Positions 8,590 through 18,400 of a stretch of DNA of 64,000 bases are shown here, piece after piece; position 1 is the stretch's first letter; each line of letters starts with the position of its first letter. The notes beneath the pieces are model-generated. The model was given only the letters and a program-made list of their open reading frames with translations. It searched no databases and was not told where the DNA came from. A program made the translations under genes and the position numbers. Origin of the DNA: Candidatus Hydrogenedentota bacterium (GTDB lineage Bacteria; Hydrogenedentota; Hydrogenedentia; Hydrogenedentales; JAGMZX01); contig JAKQEQ010000193.1 of assembly GCA_029556545.1 (NCBI GenBank), positions 62,001-126,000 of the forward strand, written 5' to 3'.

Positions 8590-9811
8590 GCGTGTATTCA
8601 ATGATGACGCCGCGGACTTCTACCTTTCCACCCCCCCAGTCACTTGAGTATGCTGAGCAAGTAAGACTAGTTGCTTCATTGTTTACAGTCCTTCTTGGGA
8701 TAGCAACCGTCTTGGCGCCTACTCCGGAAATTCCGGAACTGTCAACTTCAGCCCAAGTGGAGAAATTACCGTCGAGTGGATAATAACGGGCGAAATTTAC
8801 AGTCACATCCTCCGTGTGTGTCGGATCTTTATCAAAATACACGGTGAACGAATCGACAATGGCGCCGTCCGGCAGATTCACCGGCGCGATCATTTTCCCG
8901 AAGCCGCTCGAAGTAACACAAAAACCACCGTTACCACCTTGCGAGCTATACTCCGTCGAACTCATATTGGGCTGCCATGCTGCGCGATCAATTGAGTAGA
9001 AAAAAGTGTACGGACCATGTGTATGCGAACTTGCGGCAAACGCGCTCGCCTGCTGGCCGTCCAGCGTGTCCGCATCAATGCCGCTTCCTGCACCGTCGTT
9101 GGCCAGTATGTGGGGGATGATCTCGCTGTCCAGCGCAAAATCAGTGGCCTGCTGGCCGTCCAGCGTGTCCGCGTCGAGCCCGCTGCCCGGTCCGTCGCTC
9201 GCAAGCACGGTCGGCAGGATCTCGCTGTCCCGCGCGATGGCCGCGTCGATGTAGGCTTGGGCGATGGTTCCCGCGCGGATGGCCTCGCCATAAATGAAGG
9301 CCGCGCTCGTAAGCGTGATATTCTGCGGAATCAGGAACGGCGGAAAGACGCCGCTTTCGATGTCGATCGCGTCGTGCGTGTGGGATGCGTTCGCCAAGTC
9401 CGCCTTGTGCGCGCCGTCCAGAGTGTCCGCGTTGCCGCTCTGCAGCGCATAAGCCACGGAAGCGACGCGCCGGCGCGGCGCGAGGTCTTCCCCGTTCACG
9501 TTCACGTTCAGCCAGACGCTGTTGCCGCTGAACACCGTGGCGGGAACCAGCAGCGCCGGATCGTCGCCAATCATGGTGCTATAGACCCCGTCCGCGTCCG
9601 GCGTGACCGTGTCGGCGTCGGAGAAACCGCTGCCGAGTTGTGTGCCGCCCGACTCGCTGCTCCAGAAGGTGAACGTCACGGTGATCGCGCTCGTCACGGG
9701 GTTCCCTGCCGCGTCCGTGATGCGCCCCTGATAGGCAATCAGCCCCGGCGCCGCCAGCGCCGCTCCACCCAGCGCGATAGCCAGTAGCACCAGACCCATG
9801 CTCGCTTTCAT
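8573..9811 (-). CDS. Secreted protein with tail-fibre-like DADTLDG repeats, unknown function
   Basis: A 412-residue protein with a signal peptide (residues 1-20, ending GAALA). An N-terminal beta domain (AAPGLIAYQGRITDAAGNPV) resembles a module common in secreted proteins of environmental bacteria. The middle holds three copies of a DADTLDG(Q/A) motif, two followed by ATDFA or ASAFA, plus ASHTHD and SSHTHG segments like those of phage tail fibres. The C-terminal 140 residues look like a beta-sandwich (FYSIDRAAWQPN to VRGVIIEYTLN). The start at 9811 has an AGGAGAT site 8 bases upstream. It overlaps holA tail to tail by 17 bases. Extracellular or surface-bound placement is inferred; no enzyme motif was seen. 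Confidence 0.75.
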   Translation of the reverse strand: MKASMGLVLLAIALGGAALAAPGLIAYQGRITDAAGNPVTSAITVTFTFWSSESGGTQLGSGFSDADTVTPDADGVYSTMIGDDPALLVPATVFSGNSVWLNVNVNGEDLAPRRRVASVAYALQSGNADTLDGAHKADLANASHTHDAIDIESGVFPPFLIPQNITLTSAAFIYGEAIRAGTIAQAYIDAAIARDSEILPTVLASDGPGSGLDADTLDGQQATDFALDSEIIPHILANDGAGSGIDADTLDGQQASAFAASSHTHGPYTFFYSIDRAAWQPNMSSTEYSSQGGNGGFCVTSSGFGKMIAPVNLPDGAIVDSFTVYFDKDPTHTEDVTVNFARYYPLDGNFSTWAEVDSSGISGVGAKTVAIPRRTVNNEATSLTCSAYSSDWGGGKVEVRGVIIEYTLNTAP

Positions 9812-9851
9812 CGCAGTAATCTCCTGTCGTTCTCCCGGGGGTGCTTCATGA

Positions 9852-10466
9852 CTAGAGCCCCGGGCAGAATCCGTCTTCCGTGCCCTCGCCCGGGCAGGCG
9901 TGGTAGCCGCCCGAATTGTAGAACTGAATCACACGCAGCAGTTCCGTTAACTTGATCTGCCAGTCGGGTCCGGACGGGGCATAGTCGCTGGAATGGGGCG
10001 CGCAGCTATGGTTGGCGCCCGATCCCGGCACGTAGCCGTCTTCCGTGGAGGCAGGATCGTCCGCGCAATGAAAGCCGCCCGAATTGTAGAATTGAATGAT
10101 GCGGAGCAGTTCTGTCAGGTTGATCCGTGAGTTCCCGTCCTGATCGGCGGAATGGCCGCCCTCGCCTTCGCCTTCGCCTTCGCCTTCTGCTCCGGCGGTG
10201 AATGGCGGGACCGTATGCGCAAAACCTCCAAATTCGCGATATGAGGCGGACGCGCCGGTACGTGGCAGGAATTCGAGACCAATCGTCGTCAGCGGCGCGT
10301 TGAAGGAAGAGGCCATGGACGCCCCGCCGCCGGAGCACAAGACGTCGGTGACCAGGTCATAGCTGGCGCTGGAAGCGGCCTGAACAGGGCATGGCAGGAA
10401 GAACATCGCGGAAAACGCCGCGACAACGCCTAAAGGAAATGACCATCCGCATCGAAGACATGTCAT
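9852..10466 (-). CDS. Small secreted protein with GE linker and duplicated IQFYNSGG C-terminal modules
   Basis: A 204-residue exported protein. After a signal peptide (about residues 1-30, ending PVQAA) come roughly 70 residues of unknown fold, a (GE)n linker, and two copies of a C-terminal module: INLTELLRIIQFYNSGG with FHCADD and TEDGYVPGSG, then IKLTELLRVIQFYNSGG with YHACPG and TEDGFCPGL. The first copy is preceded by DQDGNSR, which resembles the calcium loop of dockerin or EF-hand modules. I associate this module with Hydrogenedentes and related genomes. It may anchor or sort the protein, but that is inference. A strong sigma70-type promoter lies upstream at 10540-10568. Confidence 0.75.
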   Translation of the reverse strand: MTCLRCGWSFPLGVVAAFSAMFFLPCPVQAASSASYDLVTDVLCSGGGASMASSFNAPLTTIGLEFLPRTGASASYREFGGFAHTVPPFTAGAEGEGEGEGEGGHSADQDGNSRINLTELLRIIQFYNSGGFHCADDPASTEDGYVPGSGANHSCAPHSSDYAPSGPDWQIKLTELLRVIQFYNSGGYHACPGEGTEDGFCPGL

Positions 10467-10539
10467 ATAAACCCCCTGACATTTCGAGACAGAAGTTCAA
10501 GGTCTGCATGGATAACACCTCCCCTCCCCTATTGGTTTA

Positions 10540-10568
10540 ATCTTATAATAACGAAATTATTTTGTCAA
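10540..10568 (-). promoter_or_regulatory. Sigma70-type promoter for the IQFYNSGG protein gene
   Basis: On the minus strand TTGACA (10563-10568) is followed after exactly 17 bases by TAAGAT (10540-10545), with TATAAG overlapping two bases upstream. The surroundings are very AT-rich in an otherwise GC-rich region. The transcript would begin near 10533 and carry an AGGGGAGGGGAGG stretch before the ATG at 10466. Confidence 0.6.
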
Positions 10569-10915
10569 GCACTCGAATTTCCGAACTTTCCCGAAGGTTG
10601 TCATCGATTGGACGGGGTTGCGTGACGCCTTCAGCGAAGAGGGCGAGTCGGGCATCATTCACGGCTCGGATGCGGGAGACCGGCGCGCTTGGGTGTCGGG
10701 CAAACAGGGCGCGCAGGCCATCGGCCAAGGCGCAATACTTGAAGTCTGGAATACCAAGAAAGGCGTCTGGCGGCCTGATCGGCGTATCGGGCCGTGACAC
10801 GCAGGTGGGAGTCATGATCCCATATACGGGCGGAAAAGAACATTACGGCCAGGAGCAGGGGTAGCAGGTTTCGCAGCCCCCGACAATTGAGGGCAGGACG
10901 TATTCTCGACGCCAT
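10543..10915 (-). pseudogene. Probable frameshifted remnant of a small exported protein
   Basis: Two overlapping minus-strand frames together look like one decayed gene. From 10915 one frame gives a signal-like N-terminus (RNLLPLLLAVMFFSA) but continues into arginine-rich non-coding-like sequence. Another frame, open from about 10850 to 10543, has natural codon usage and reads PPDAFLGIPDFKYCALADGL and then RIRAVNDARLALFAEGV. A frameshift near 10800-10850 would join them. No family is recognised. The end of the frame overlaps the promoter of the next gene. The second frame could instead be an intact 90-residue protein starting at 10815. Confidence 0.35.
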
Positions 10916-11010
10916 CTTGACCCATGAAGGTGCCCCGTTCAATCCCCTGAATGCTCCCGAGACATTTTCAAAGACCGATAAACTATTGTTCCCCAATAAC
11001 TTACGGCACG

Positions 11011-11364
11011 CTACCCAGCATTCTTCGAGGAACGCTTGCCCTCGGTCTCGCCGTCCGGCGCCGCGTCTTTCTCCGGCAGGTCCCGCATAGCGCGGATGGC
11101 GTCGATGCCTTGCCAATACTCATGGAGCGCGTCGCGGCCCGCGGCGGTGATGCGAAACTCGGTGTGGGGGATGCGCCCGTTGAAACTCTTCTCGACCTCG
11201 ACGAAACCAGCCTTTTCGAGCTTGTCCATGTGCGACGAGAGGTTGCCCTTTGTCAGCCCCAGTGTGCTGAGTAGGAAGCTAAAGTCGACCACGTCCACCC
11301 CGGAGAGCAGCGTCAGGATACGCAGGCGCGCCGGCTCGTGTATTGTGCGGTCGAGGTCCGTCAT
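11011..11364 (-). CDS. Winged-helix transcriptional regulator (ArsR/MarR-like, HTH_34 type)
   Basis: A 117-residue DNA-binding protein. The sequence MTDLDRTIHEPARLRILTLL followed by FSFLLSTLGLTKGNLSSHMD is a winged helix whose recognition helix is LTKGNLSSHMDKLEKAG; FRITAAGRDAL is the wing. This matches the small winged-helix family often paired with an integral membrane gene. It begins inside the end of the membrane-protein gene (ATGA overlap at 11361-11364), so both are on one transcript and translationally coupled. Its target is unknown; autoregulation of the pair is the simplest guess. Confidence 0.85.
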   Translation of the reverse strand: MTDLDRTIHEPARLRILTLLSGVDVVDFSFLLSTLGLTKGNLSSHMDKLEKAGFVEVEKSFNGRIPHTEFRITAAGRDALHEYWQGIDAIRAMRDLPEKDAAPDGETEGKRSSKNAG

Positions 11365-12131
11365 GCGTCCTCGTCTCCGTCACGATCCTCCGCCGGCTCG
11401 TCTTCGAGGCCGGACCGCGCAAGCCGGCGCAGTTTCCACAGGGCGTAGCGGCTGTAGACGTGGCCGATGATGATGGCCGCCAACCCATACCCGAATACGG
11501 GCACAATCATGTTGAGAATGGTCCACTCGCCGGTGAACCGAATGGGCAGGTCCGTCAAGAGCAGGACCGCGTGCAGCGCGTAGAGAATGGGCCAGAACCA
11601 TGCCCAGAAGCCGAGCCCCTGCGCGTAAATCATGTACATGAGGAACGGCGCCATATACAGCGCCGAGAAGGGTTGCAGGTTTCGCAGCGCGAGGTAATTC
11701 AGGCTCACGAGCAGCGCGCCGACGAGATGATAGATCACGAGGCCGCCGCCGAGCGTGGTGAGCAGCCACGGGCGCGCAGGACCATCGTGATCGTGGTCCT
11801 CGGAATAGGATACGTAGCCTTCCTGGCCGTAGAGCCACTGCGTGATCCGGAAAATCAGGTCGCCGCCCCAGGGCGACAACGAAAACCAGGTCAAGACGAT
11901 GATCATCAGCCCCATGAACGCGACGGACACGTACACGAGCACGGCATTGTTCGATTGGTACGCCATGTTGGTCAGCGCCGCCGTGATCCCGATAACCACC
12001 ACCATCGCGACAATGAACACCCATTGAACCAGAAACGAAATGGTGCGGCTCTTCGCGTAACGACGCGCCCATCGCACGATGAGGCGCGGATCGCCCGCCT
12101 GAAAATCCTGGGAAGTGCTGTTGCGGTTCAT
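11361..12131 (-). CDS. Integral membrane protein coupled to a winged-helix regulator
   Basis: A 256-residue inner-membrane protein with about six hydrophobic segments, for example TISFLVQWVFIVAMVVVIG, VLVYVSVAFMGLMIIVLTWF and WTILNMIVPVFGYGLAAIII. A charged loop HDHDGPARPW sits between segments and an acidic tail (EDEPAEDRDGDEDA) closes the protein. The start is taken at MNRNSTSQD (12131); the longer frame to 12224 has no good ribosome site. No transporter or enzyme motif was recognised. The last four bases overlap the regulator start, so the two proteins likely work together, perhaps as sensor and repressor (inference). Confidence 0.75.
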   Translation of the reverse strand: MNRNSTSQDFQAGDPRLIVRWARRYAKSRTISFLVQWVFIVAMVVVIGITAALTNMAYQSNNAVLVYVSVAFMGLMIIVLTWFSLSPWGGDLIFRITQWLYGQEGYVSYSEDHDHDGPARPWLLTTLGGGLVIYHLVGALLVSLNYLALRNLQPFSALYMAPFLMYMIYAQGLGFWAWFWPILYALHAVLLLTDLPIRFTGEWTILNMIVPVFGYGLAAIIIGHVYSRYALWKLRRLARSGLEDEPAEDRDGDEDA

Positions 12132-12249
12132 TCGGCCTATGCTCCTCCATCCCCTGCCTTCCCGCGTTGTAACACACGGCCTAAGGCATGTCAAGACAAC
12201 AAGATAGCCCAATCCGCCGCGCATCCGGCAAGGCGCGTGCCGCGTGGCA

Positions 12250-12300
12250 TGGGCATCTTGCCCAAGTCTTGATCACGGGCGGGACGCCCGTGCCGCGCCC
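12250..12300. repeat. Palindromic intergenic repeat, copy 2 (two hairpins)
   Basis: TGGGCA-TCT-TGCCCA (12250-12264) is followed by the perfect palindrome CACGGGCG-GGA-CGCCCGTG (12274-12292) and CCGCG. The second hairpin is identical to the one at 5931-5949. It lies in the gap between the divergent membrane-protein and giant PKD genes (12132-12427). The rest of that gap shows no gene. Confidence 0.75.
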
Positions 12301-12427
12301 GCCTGGGAAGCCCGTCGCCCCCCGGCGTGTTGTTTCAAAGAGTTCATAATGTTAAGATTTCCATGCGGGCCGGCACACCCCGCGTCATGCTGCATGGTGA
12401 TATGTCTGGGAAGGAAGAGCGGAACTC

Positions 12428-15400
12428 GTGCTCATGGATGCCGCATTGCGCCCTAGGAAGGGGAGCTTCCTGCTGACCGTTCCGGCCGCGGTCTGCCTGC
12501 TTCTCGCGGGCATCGCCGCGTCCGGGCAGGAGACCGTCCTCACGCTCCAGCGCGTCGTCGAAGGCAACGGCACGTACCTGCCGGGCAGCGCGGTGGATTT
12601 CACGGTCACGTTCGATAAGTCGGGGCCGGACGACGTCACGCAACTTGGCTTGGAGGAGACGATTCCCGACGGTTGGACCTTTGACTCGCTCCAGGCCGGC
12701 GCGCTGCCCGAGGTGTCGCCCATGCCGGGCGATTCCGGGACGTTGTCGTTTGCCTATTTTGCGGTTCCCGCGCTTCCGGCCAGTTTCACGTACCGTCTCA
12801 ACGCGCCCGCGGACGCGACGGGGCCCCAACAGATTTCCGGAGTGGCGCTCTACGGCACGGGCGGCCCGCCATTGCAGGCCGACCCGGTCTTGACAACTAT
12901 CGATGAAGGAACTGCGGGCGAAGGTGAAGGCGAAGGCGAAGGCGAGGGCGAAGGGGAAGGCGAGGGCGAGGAACTAGTGTTGGCGCGCTTTGTGCCCGCA
13001 GGTGAATACAACCCGGGAGGTCGCCTGGACATTCGGGTAACGCTGCTGTACGGTGGCGCGGAAACGGTGACTTCGCTCGCGCTTGCGGAGACGCTCCCGG
13101 CGGGCTGGAGTTTCCATTCCTTGGTCTCCGGGGCTATGCCCCAGTTCGCGCCCGCCGTCGGCACGACGGGCACGATAGATTTCGGATGGCTATTGATTCC
13201 ATCCTTTCCCGCAACCTTTACGTATCGCGTGAATGTGCCCTCGGGAGCCGCCGGTACACAGGTGATCTCAGGTCAGGCGGCCTATCGCACCACGGGCGAT
13301 GAAATGTTCTCGAACGTCGTGGTCACGGATGTGCCCGAGGGCCCGCCGGCCAGCGAGGGGGAGGGCGAAGGCGAAGGCGAGGGGGCAGGAAATATGGCCT
13401 TGAGCCGCGTCCCTGTGGGCGGTCCAGCGTATAGCCCGGGCGCGGCGGTGGACCTGACAGTGACGCTGAGCTACGGGCTTGCGGATGCGGTTACCGCGCT
13501 CGCGCTCGAAGAAACCCTGCCGGCCGGGTGGACCTTCGATTCCATTACCTCGGGCTCGGGTGCGAACATCAATCCCGCGGCGGGGTCTTCCGGCACGCTG
13601 CAATTCTTGTGGGTCGTGGTGCCCGCTTTTCCGATCACGTTCACCTATCGCGTGAATGCGCCCGCGGGGGCGACCGGCGATCACACCGTCTCCGGCGTCA
13701 TCATATACCGTACCACCGGCGACGAATTGCGCACCGACCCCGTGCTCACGGTGCTCGAAGAGGCGCAAGACCCGAATCTCCTGCCCGTGGCGGTCGAACC
13801 GCAGGAACAGGCTTACGCCGGTCAGCCCATCGTCGTGCGCTGGATCGTCACTAACGCGAGCAACAGCCCCGCGCCCGCAACGTGGCAGGAATGCGCCTAC
13901 CTGTCCATGGACGACCAGCCGGGAGACGACCTTCTGCTGGGCTGCGTCACGCGCGAACGCGACGCCGGTCCCGGCGAAACCTACGAGGTGCGTGCCGAAT
14001 TCCCCTTGCCAGCGGTCGATGTCGGAGAGTACTGGGTTATCGTCGTTACGGACGACGGCGACGCCGTGGCCGAGTCCAATGAGGATGATAACGTTATCGT
14101 CTCGGCGCCCATTACGATTGAAACCGTCAATTATGCGGCCACCGTGACGACGTCCGTGACCAAGGCCGCGGCGGGCACGACTGTGCCGTTGACTGGAGAG
14201 GCCCATTTTCTCGCGAGCGGCGCGCCCGCGCCGAACGTACCGGTGGCGGTCGATGTCGAGGTCCGCGGAATTCATCGCGTCTTTACGGTTCAGACAAACG
14301 GCTCCGGACAGTTCAGCCTCACCTTCACGCCGTTGGCCGCCGAGGCGGGTGCATACACCGTCGGCGCGAAGCACCCCGGCATCGTCGTGACGCCCATACA
14401 GGATACATTCACGCTCGCGGGGCTGGCGTTGGACCGGCCCGTGGCCGCCTTCGATCTCGCGCCCGGAATCCCCGTCGAGGCCGTATTCGAACTCCGCAAC
14501 CTCGGCGATACGCCTCTCACGGGTCTCTCGGCGAGTGTCGCGGGATCGCCCGCCAACGTGACCGTGCACGCCGAGGTGGACCCCGACCTGCCGCCGTTGG
14601 GTTCGGGGACGGTAATGGTGACGCTCGATGCGCTGAACGACAGCGTGACCACGGGACAGGCGACCTTGACCGTCAGTACTTCCGAGGGAGCTACCGTCGC
14701 GCAGGAAATTCAGTTCCGTGTCTTGCCGGCAGCGGTCGACTTGCAGGCGGCGCACGTGCCGTTGCGCGCGGGCGCGGCCGCCGGCGCGCAGACCTTGTAC
14801 AGCTTTCAACTCACAAACGCCGGCGGCGCAACGGCCGCAGGCTTGACCGTATCCCCACCAGCATCGTTGCCGTGGGTGCATGTCGTCGCCCCGTCGCGGC
14901 CCGTGGACCTGTTCCCCGGCGAGTCGGTCGAAGTGACCGTACAGTGTCTCGCGCCCGCGGGACAGCCCACCGGCGTTGTCTCCGGGCAATTGACCTTTCT
15001 GTTCAATGAAGGCCAGTCGCGCGTAATGACCCTGCAAATCAGGGTGAGCGCGACGGACGCCGGTGACCTATATGTCTGGGTCAAAGACGATTTCGGCGCG
15101 GTGGCGGACGCCGCAGTGGTGTTGCGCGACCCGTTCACGGGCGGCGAGACGGCAACACAAACGACGAGTGCCACGGGAAGCGCCTTTTTCGAGGGCATCG
15201 CGGGCGGCCCGTACAACTTCGAAGTGCGCACTCCTGATCATGGCGACTATTACGGTGCAACCGAGGTGCGGCGCGGCGCGGCGCGCCACGAGGAAGTCCG
15301 GCTCCATCGCGATCTCGTGCAGCAGGAGTGGACCGCTCTCTTGCCCTTCGACGGCGGCGCCATCCACTACGCGGCGGACAACCGGCTTGCGGCGACCCTT

Positions 15401-18400
15401 GGTCCCGCCCTCGTGATGGACCCGCCCCTGGTCGATTTGCGCGCCATGCGTGACCCGACCACGCAAATCGAGATAACGGTGGTGAACCAGGGGCTTGCCT
15501 CCGCGCACGGGGTTCGACTCCTGTTGGCCAACCACCCCCGATTCGTCTTTCAGACCCTCACAACCGAACTGGGCAGCCTTACCCCCGGCGGCATTGTTCG
15601 CGTGCCCGTGCTAGTCACCGATACCGCCTTCGGTCTGGGCGACATCGCCGACGACTGCTCCGTCGTCGAGCCGTCCGGCGTCATTTACTATTGGGACCAA
15701 GACGATGCACCGGATTGGCGGCGCGAGCCGGCGGCCCTGCGCCTCCCCATGGCCGTATGCCCGGACGCGCCGCCCGCGTTCGGATTGCTCACCATGGACA
15801 CGGCGGATATGTCGGCGTACACGACCCGCCCCGTGTTCCGCGTCGGGCTCGGCTGCGCACCGGACTCGGGCGAGGAGACCGTGATCACGCTGACGCGCAC
15901 GCCCTCGGGCGGCGGCGTCTACACCCCCGGCGGCGCCGTGGACCTTACCATCGAGTTGAGCGCCACGGGCGGAAAGACGATTACCGGGCTCGGCGTCGAG
16001 GAAAACCTCCCGGCGGGATGGACCTTCGATTCCGTCGTCGGCGGTTCATCGCCGCCGCCGTTGACCTCCCCGGCGGGAACCGAGGGTACACTGGCCTTCG
16101 CCTGGATTTTCGTCCCGCCCCGGGACCAATTCCCCATCAACTTCACGTACCGCGTCAACGTGCCCCCCGGCGCGACGGGCGTGCAGACTGTCTCCGGCGA
16201 GGGCATCTATTACACCGACGGCCCCGAATTGCGCACGGGCGTCGTGACGACGGACCTGACGCCCGTGGGAAAGAGCATGATGACGGCGGCGCGACCAACC
16301 GGACGCCTGAAAGCGGATGCGAGCGAAGAGCCGTGTGTCGCGGCGGAATTCCAGGTCGCGGCAGCGGCGGTATTGCCGGGACGGTCCTTTGAAGCCGCGT
16401 TGGCGCTGGCCAATGACGTGCCCGACGAAGACCTCTTGAATGTGCGGATCGACCTGATTGTTCGCGACGAGGCGGGCGTGAATGTCACCGATCGTTTTAC
16501 CGTTGCGGTGGACGTCCTGGAAGGCTTGCCCGACCTCGCGGGCGGCGGCGACCTCGAATCCGGCGCGGACGCGGTGGTGCGGTGGCGCGTCACGCCGCTG
16601 GCGGCCGCGGCGGGCGCGAACGTCCGCGCTTACCAGGTCGGTGGGCGGGCGCGCTTCCGCGTCAGCGGCGTCTCCGTGACGCTGCCGTTCTATCCCGAGG
16701 TCCTGTTGGTGCATCCCCAGGCGTCACTGCAAGGAACACTGTTTTTCCCGGACGAAACCTACGCGGACGACCCGGCCACCGCCGAGGTCGAGGCGGCGGA
16801 CCCGTTCGAGGCGGCGCTACTGCTCCGCAACACGGGGGTCGGCAACGCTTACGGCGTGACGGCCTTCGGCTTGACGCCACAGGTTACGCATATTGACGAC
16901 GGGCTCTTGCAGCCCTTCGAACTGATCGCGACGTATGCGAACCACGACCCCGTGACAACCGCCCTCGCCGCCACCCTCGGCAACGTCGCCCCGCAAGCCG
17001 CCGCCGCGGCGACCTGGACTCTCGCCGGCGCGTACACCGGCTACATGGGCGGCCTCGATGTTCTGATCGCGCGGGAAGACCCCGAAGGCCGCGCGTTTGT
17101 CGCGCCGCTGAGCATCACACAGACATACAATCTGGTGCGTGTCGTGCGGGCCGACCTGCCCACGGACGACGGCGTCCCCGATTTTCTGCTGAATGAAGTG
17201 CCGGATGCCGTGCCGGACCTCTTGCACACGAGCACCGGCCAGCAGATATTCGTGTCGAACGTAAGTAACGCCCAGTTAGGCCCGGCGGAAAAGCAGGCCA
17301 AACTGTTCTATCGATTGATCGCTGGGATGCCGGCGGCGTGGGGCTACGTCGCGGTCGATAACCCCGTGCCCGATACCTACGTCGTCGGGCGCGTATTCCG
17401 GGACGACGGGCGGGTCCTGCCGCCCGAGAACTGCTGGCTTACCCGCCGCACCGTGCGAGTGTCCGGCGGCGGCACGGCCACGCAGAGCCGCCTCCACCTC
17501 CTCGATTACGGCGGGCCGGGCGCCTACCTCGTTAACTTCAAGTCGACCGTCGAGGAGGATGAACCGCCCATCGCCGACGCCGGACCGGGCCAGAACGCGT
17601 ATCTAGGCGACGTGGTGACCCTTGACGGCAGTGGCAGCAGCGACCCGAATGAAGATTTCCTTATTTATGTATGGACGTTCCAGCAACGCCCGGACGGCAG
17701 TACAGCCGCCTTCGACGACCATAACGCCGTCACGCCCAACTTCACCGTCGACGCGCGGGGCGACTACGTAATCCACTTGCAGGTGAGCGACGGCCTGCTC
17801 GACAGCCCGCTGGCCACCGTCACGGTCCGCGCGCTGAATCGCGCGCCCATCGCCCACGCCGGCCCGGACCAAACGCCCGTCGTCGGCGCGACGGTGCAGC
17901 TTGACGGCCGAGGTAGCTACGACGCGGACGGCGATTCCCTCACCTATGCGTGGACCTTCGCCCAACTACCCGCGGAAAGCGCCGCCGCATTCGACAATGC
18001 GGCCTCCGCCACGCCCAGCTTCACCGTGGACGCGCCCGGCGTCTATGTCGCGCGCTTGGTGGTCAACGACGGATTCGAGAACAGTGTGGCGGATAGCGTC
18101 GTCATCACCACGGGCAACCGCCTGCCCGTCGCCGTGGCCGGTTCGCCGCAGACGGTCGCGGTGGGCTCGACGGTCACGCTCGACGGCAGCGGCAGCTACG
18201 ACCCCGACGCAGGCGACGAGATCACGTTTCTCTGGTCGTTCGTGTCGCGGCCCTCGGGCAGCGCGGCGGAACTCAGCGGCGCGACCTCGGTCCACCCCCA
18301 ATTCACCGTCGACGCGCCGGGCGATTACGTCGTGCAACTGGTGGTTCACGACGGCCAGGATGCCAGCCTGCCGGACACCGTCACGATCAGCACACAGAAC

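Noticed and set aside
12925-13385. CRISPR-like appearance of the GE-coding repeats
   Set aside because: Units are six bases, in frame, without spacers; they encode Gly-Glu linkers.
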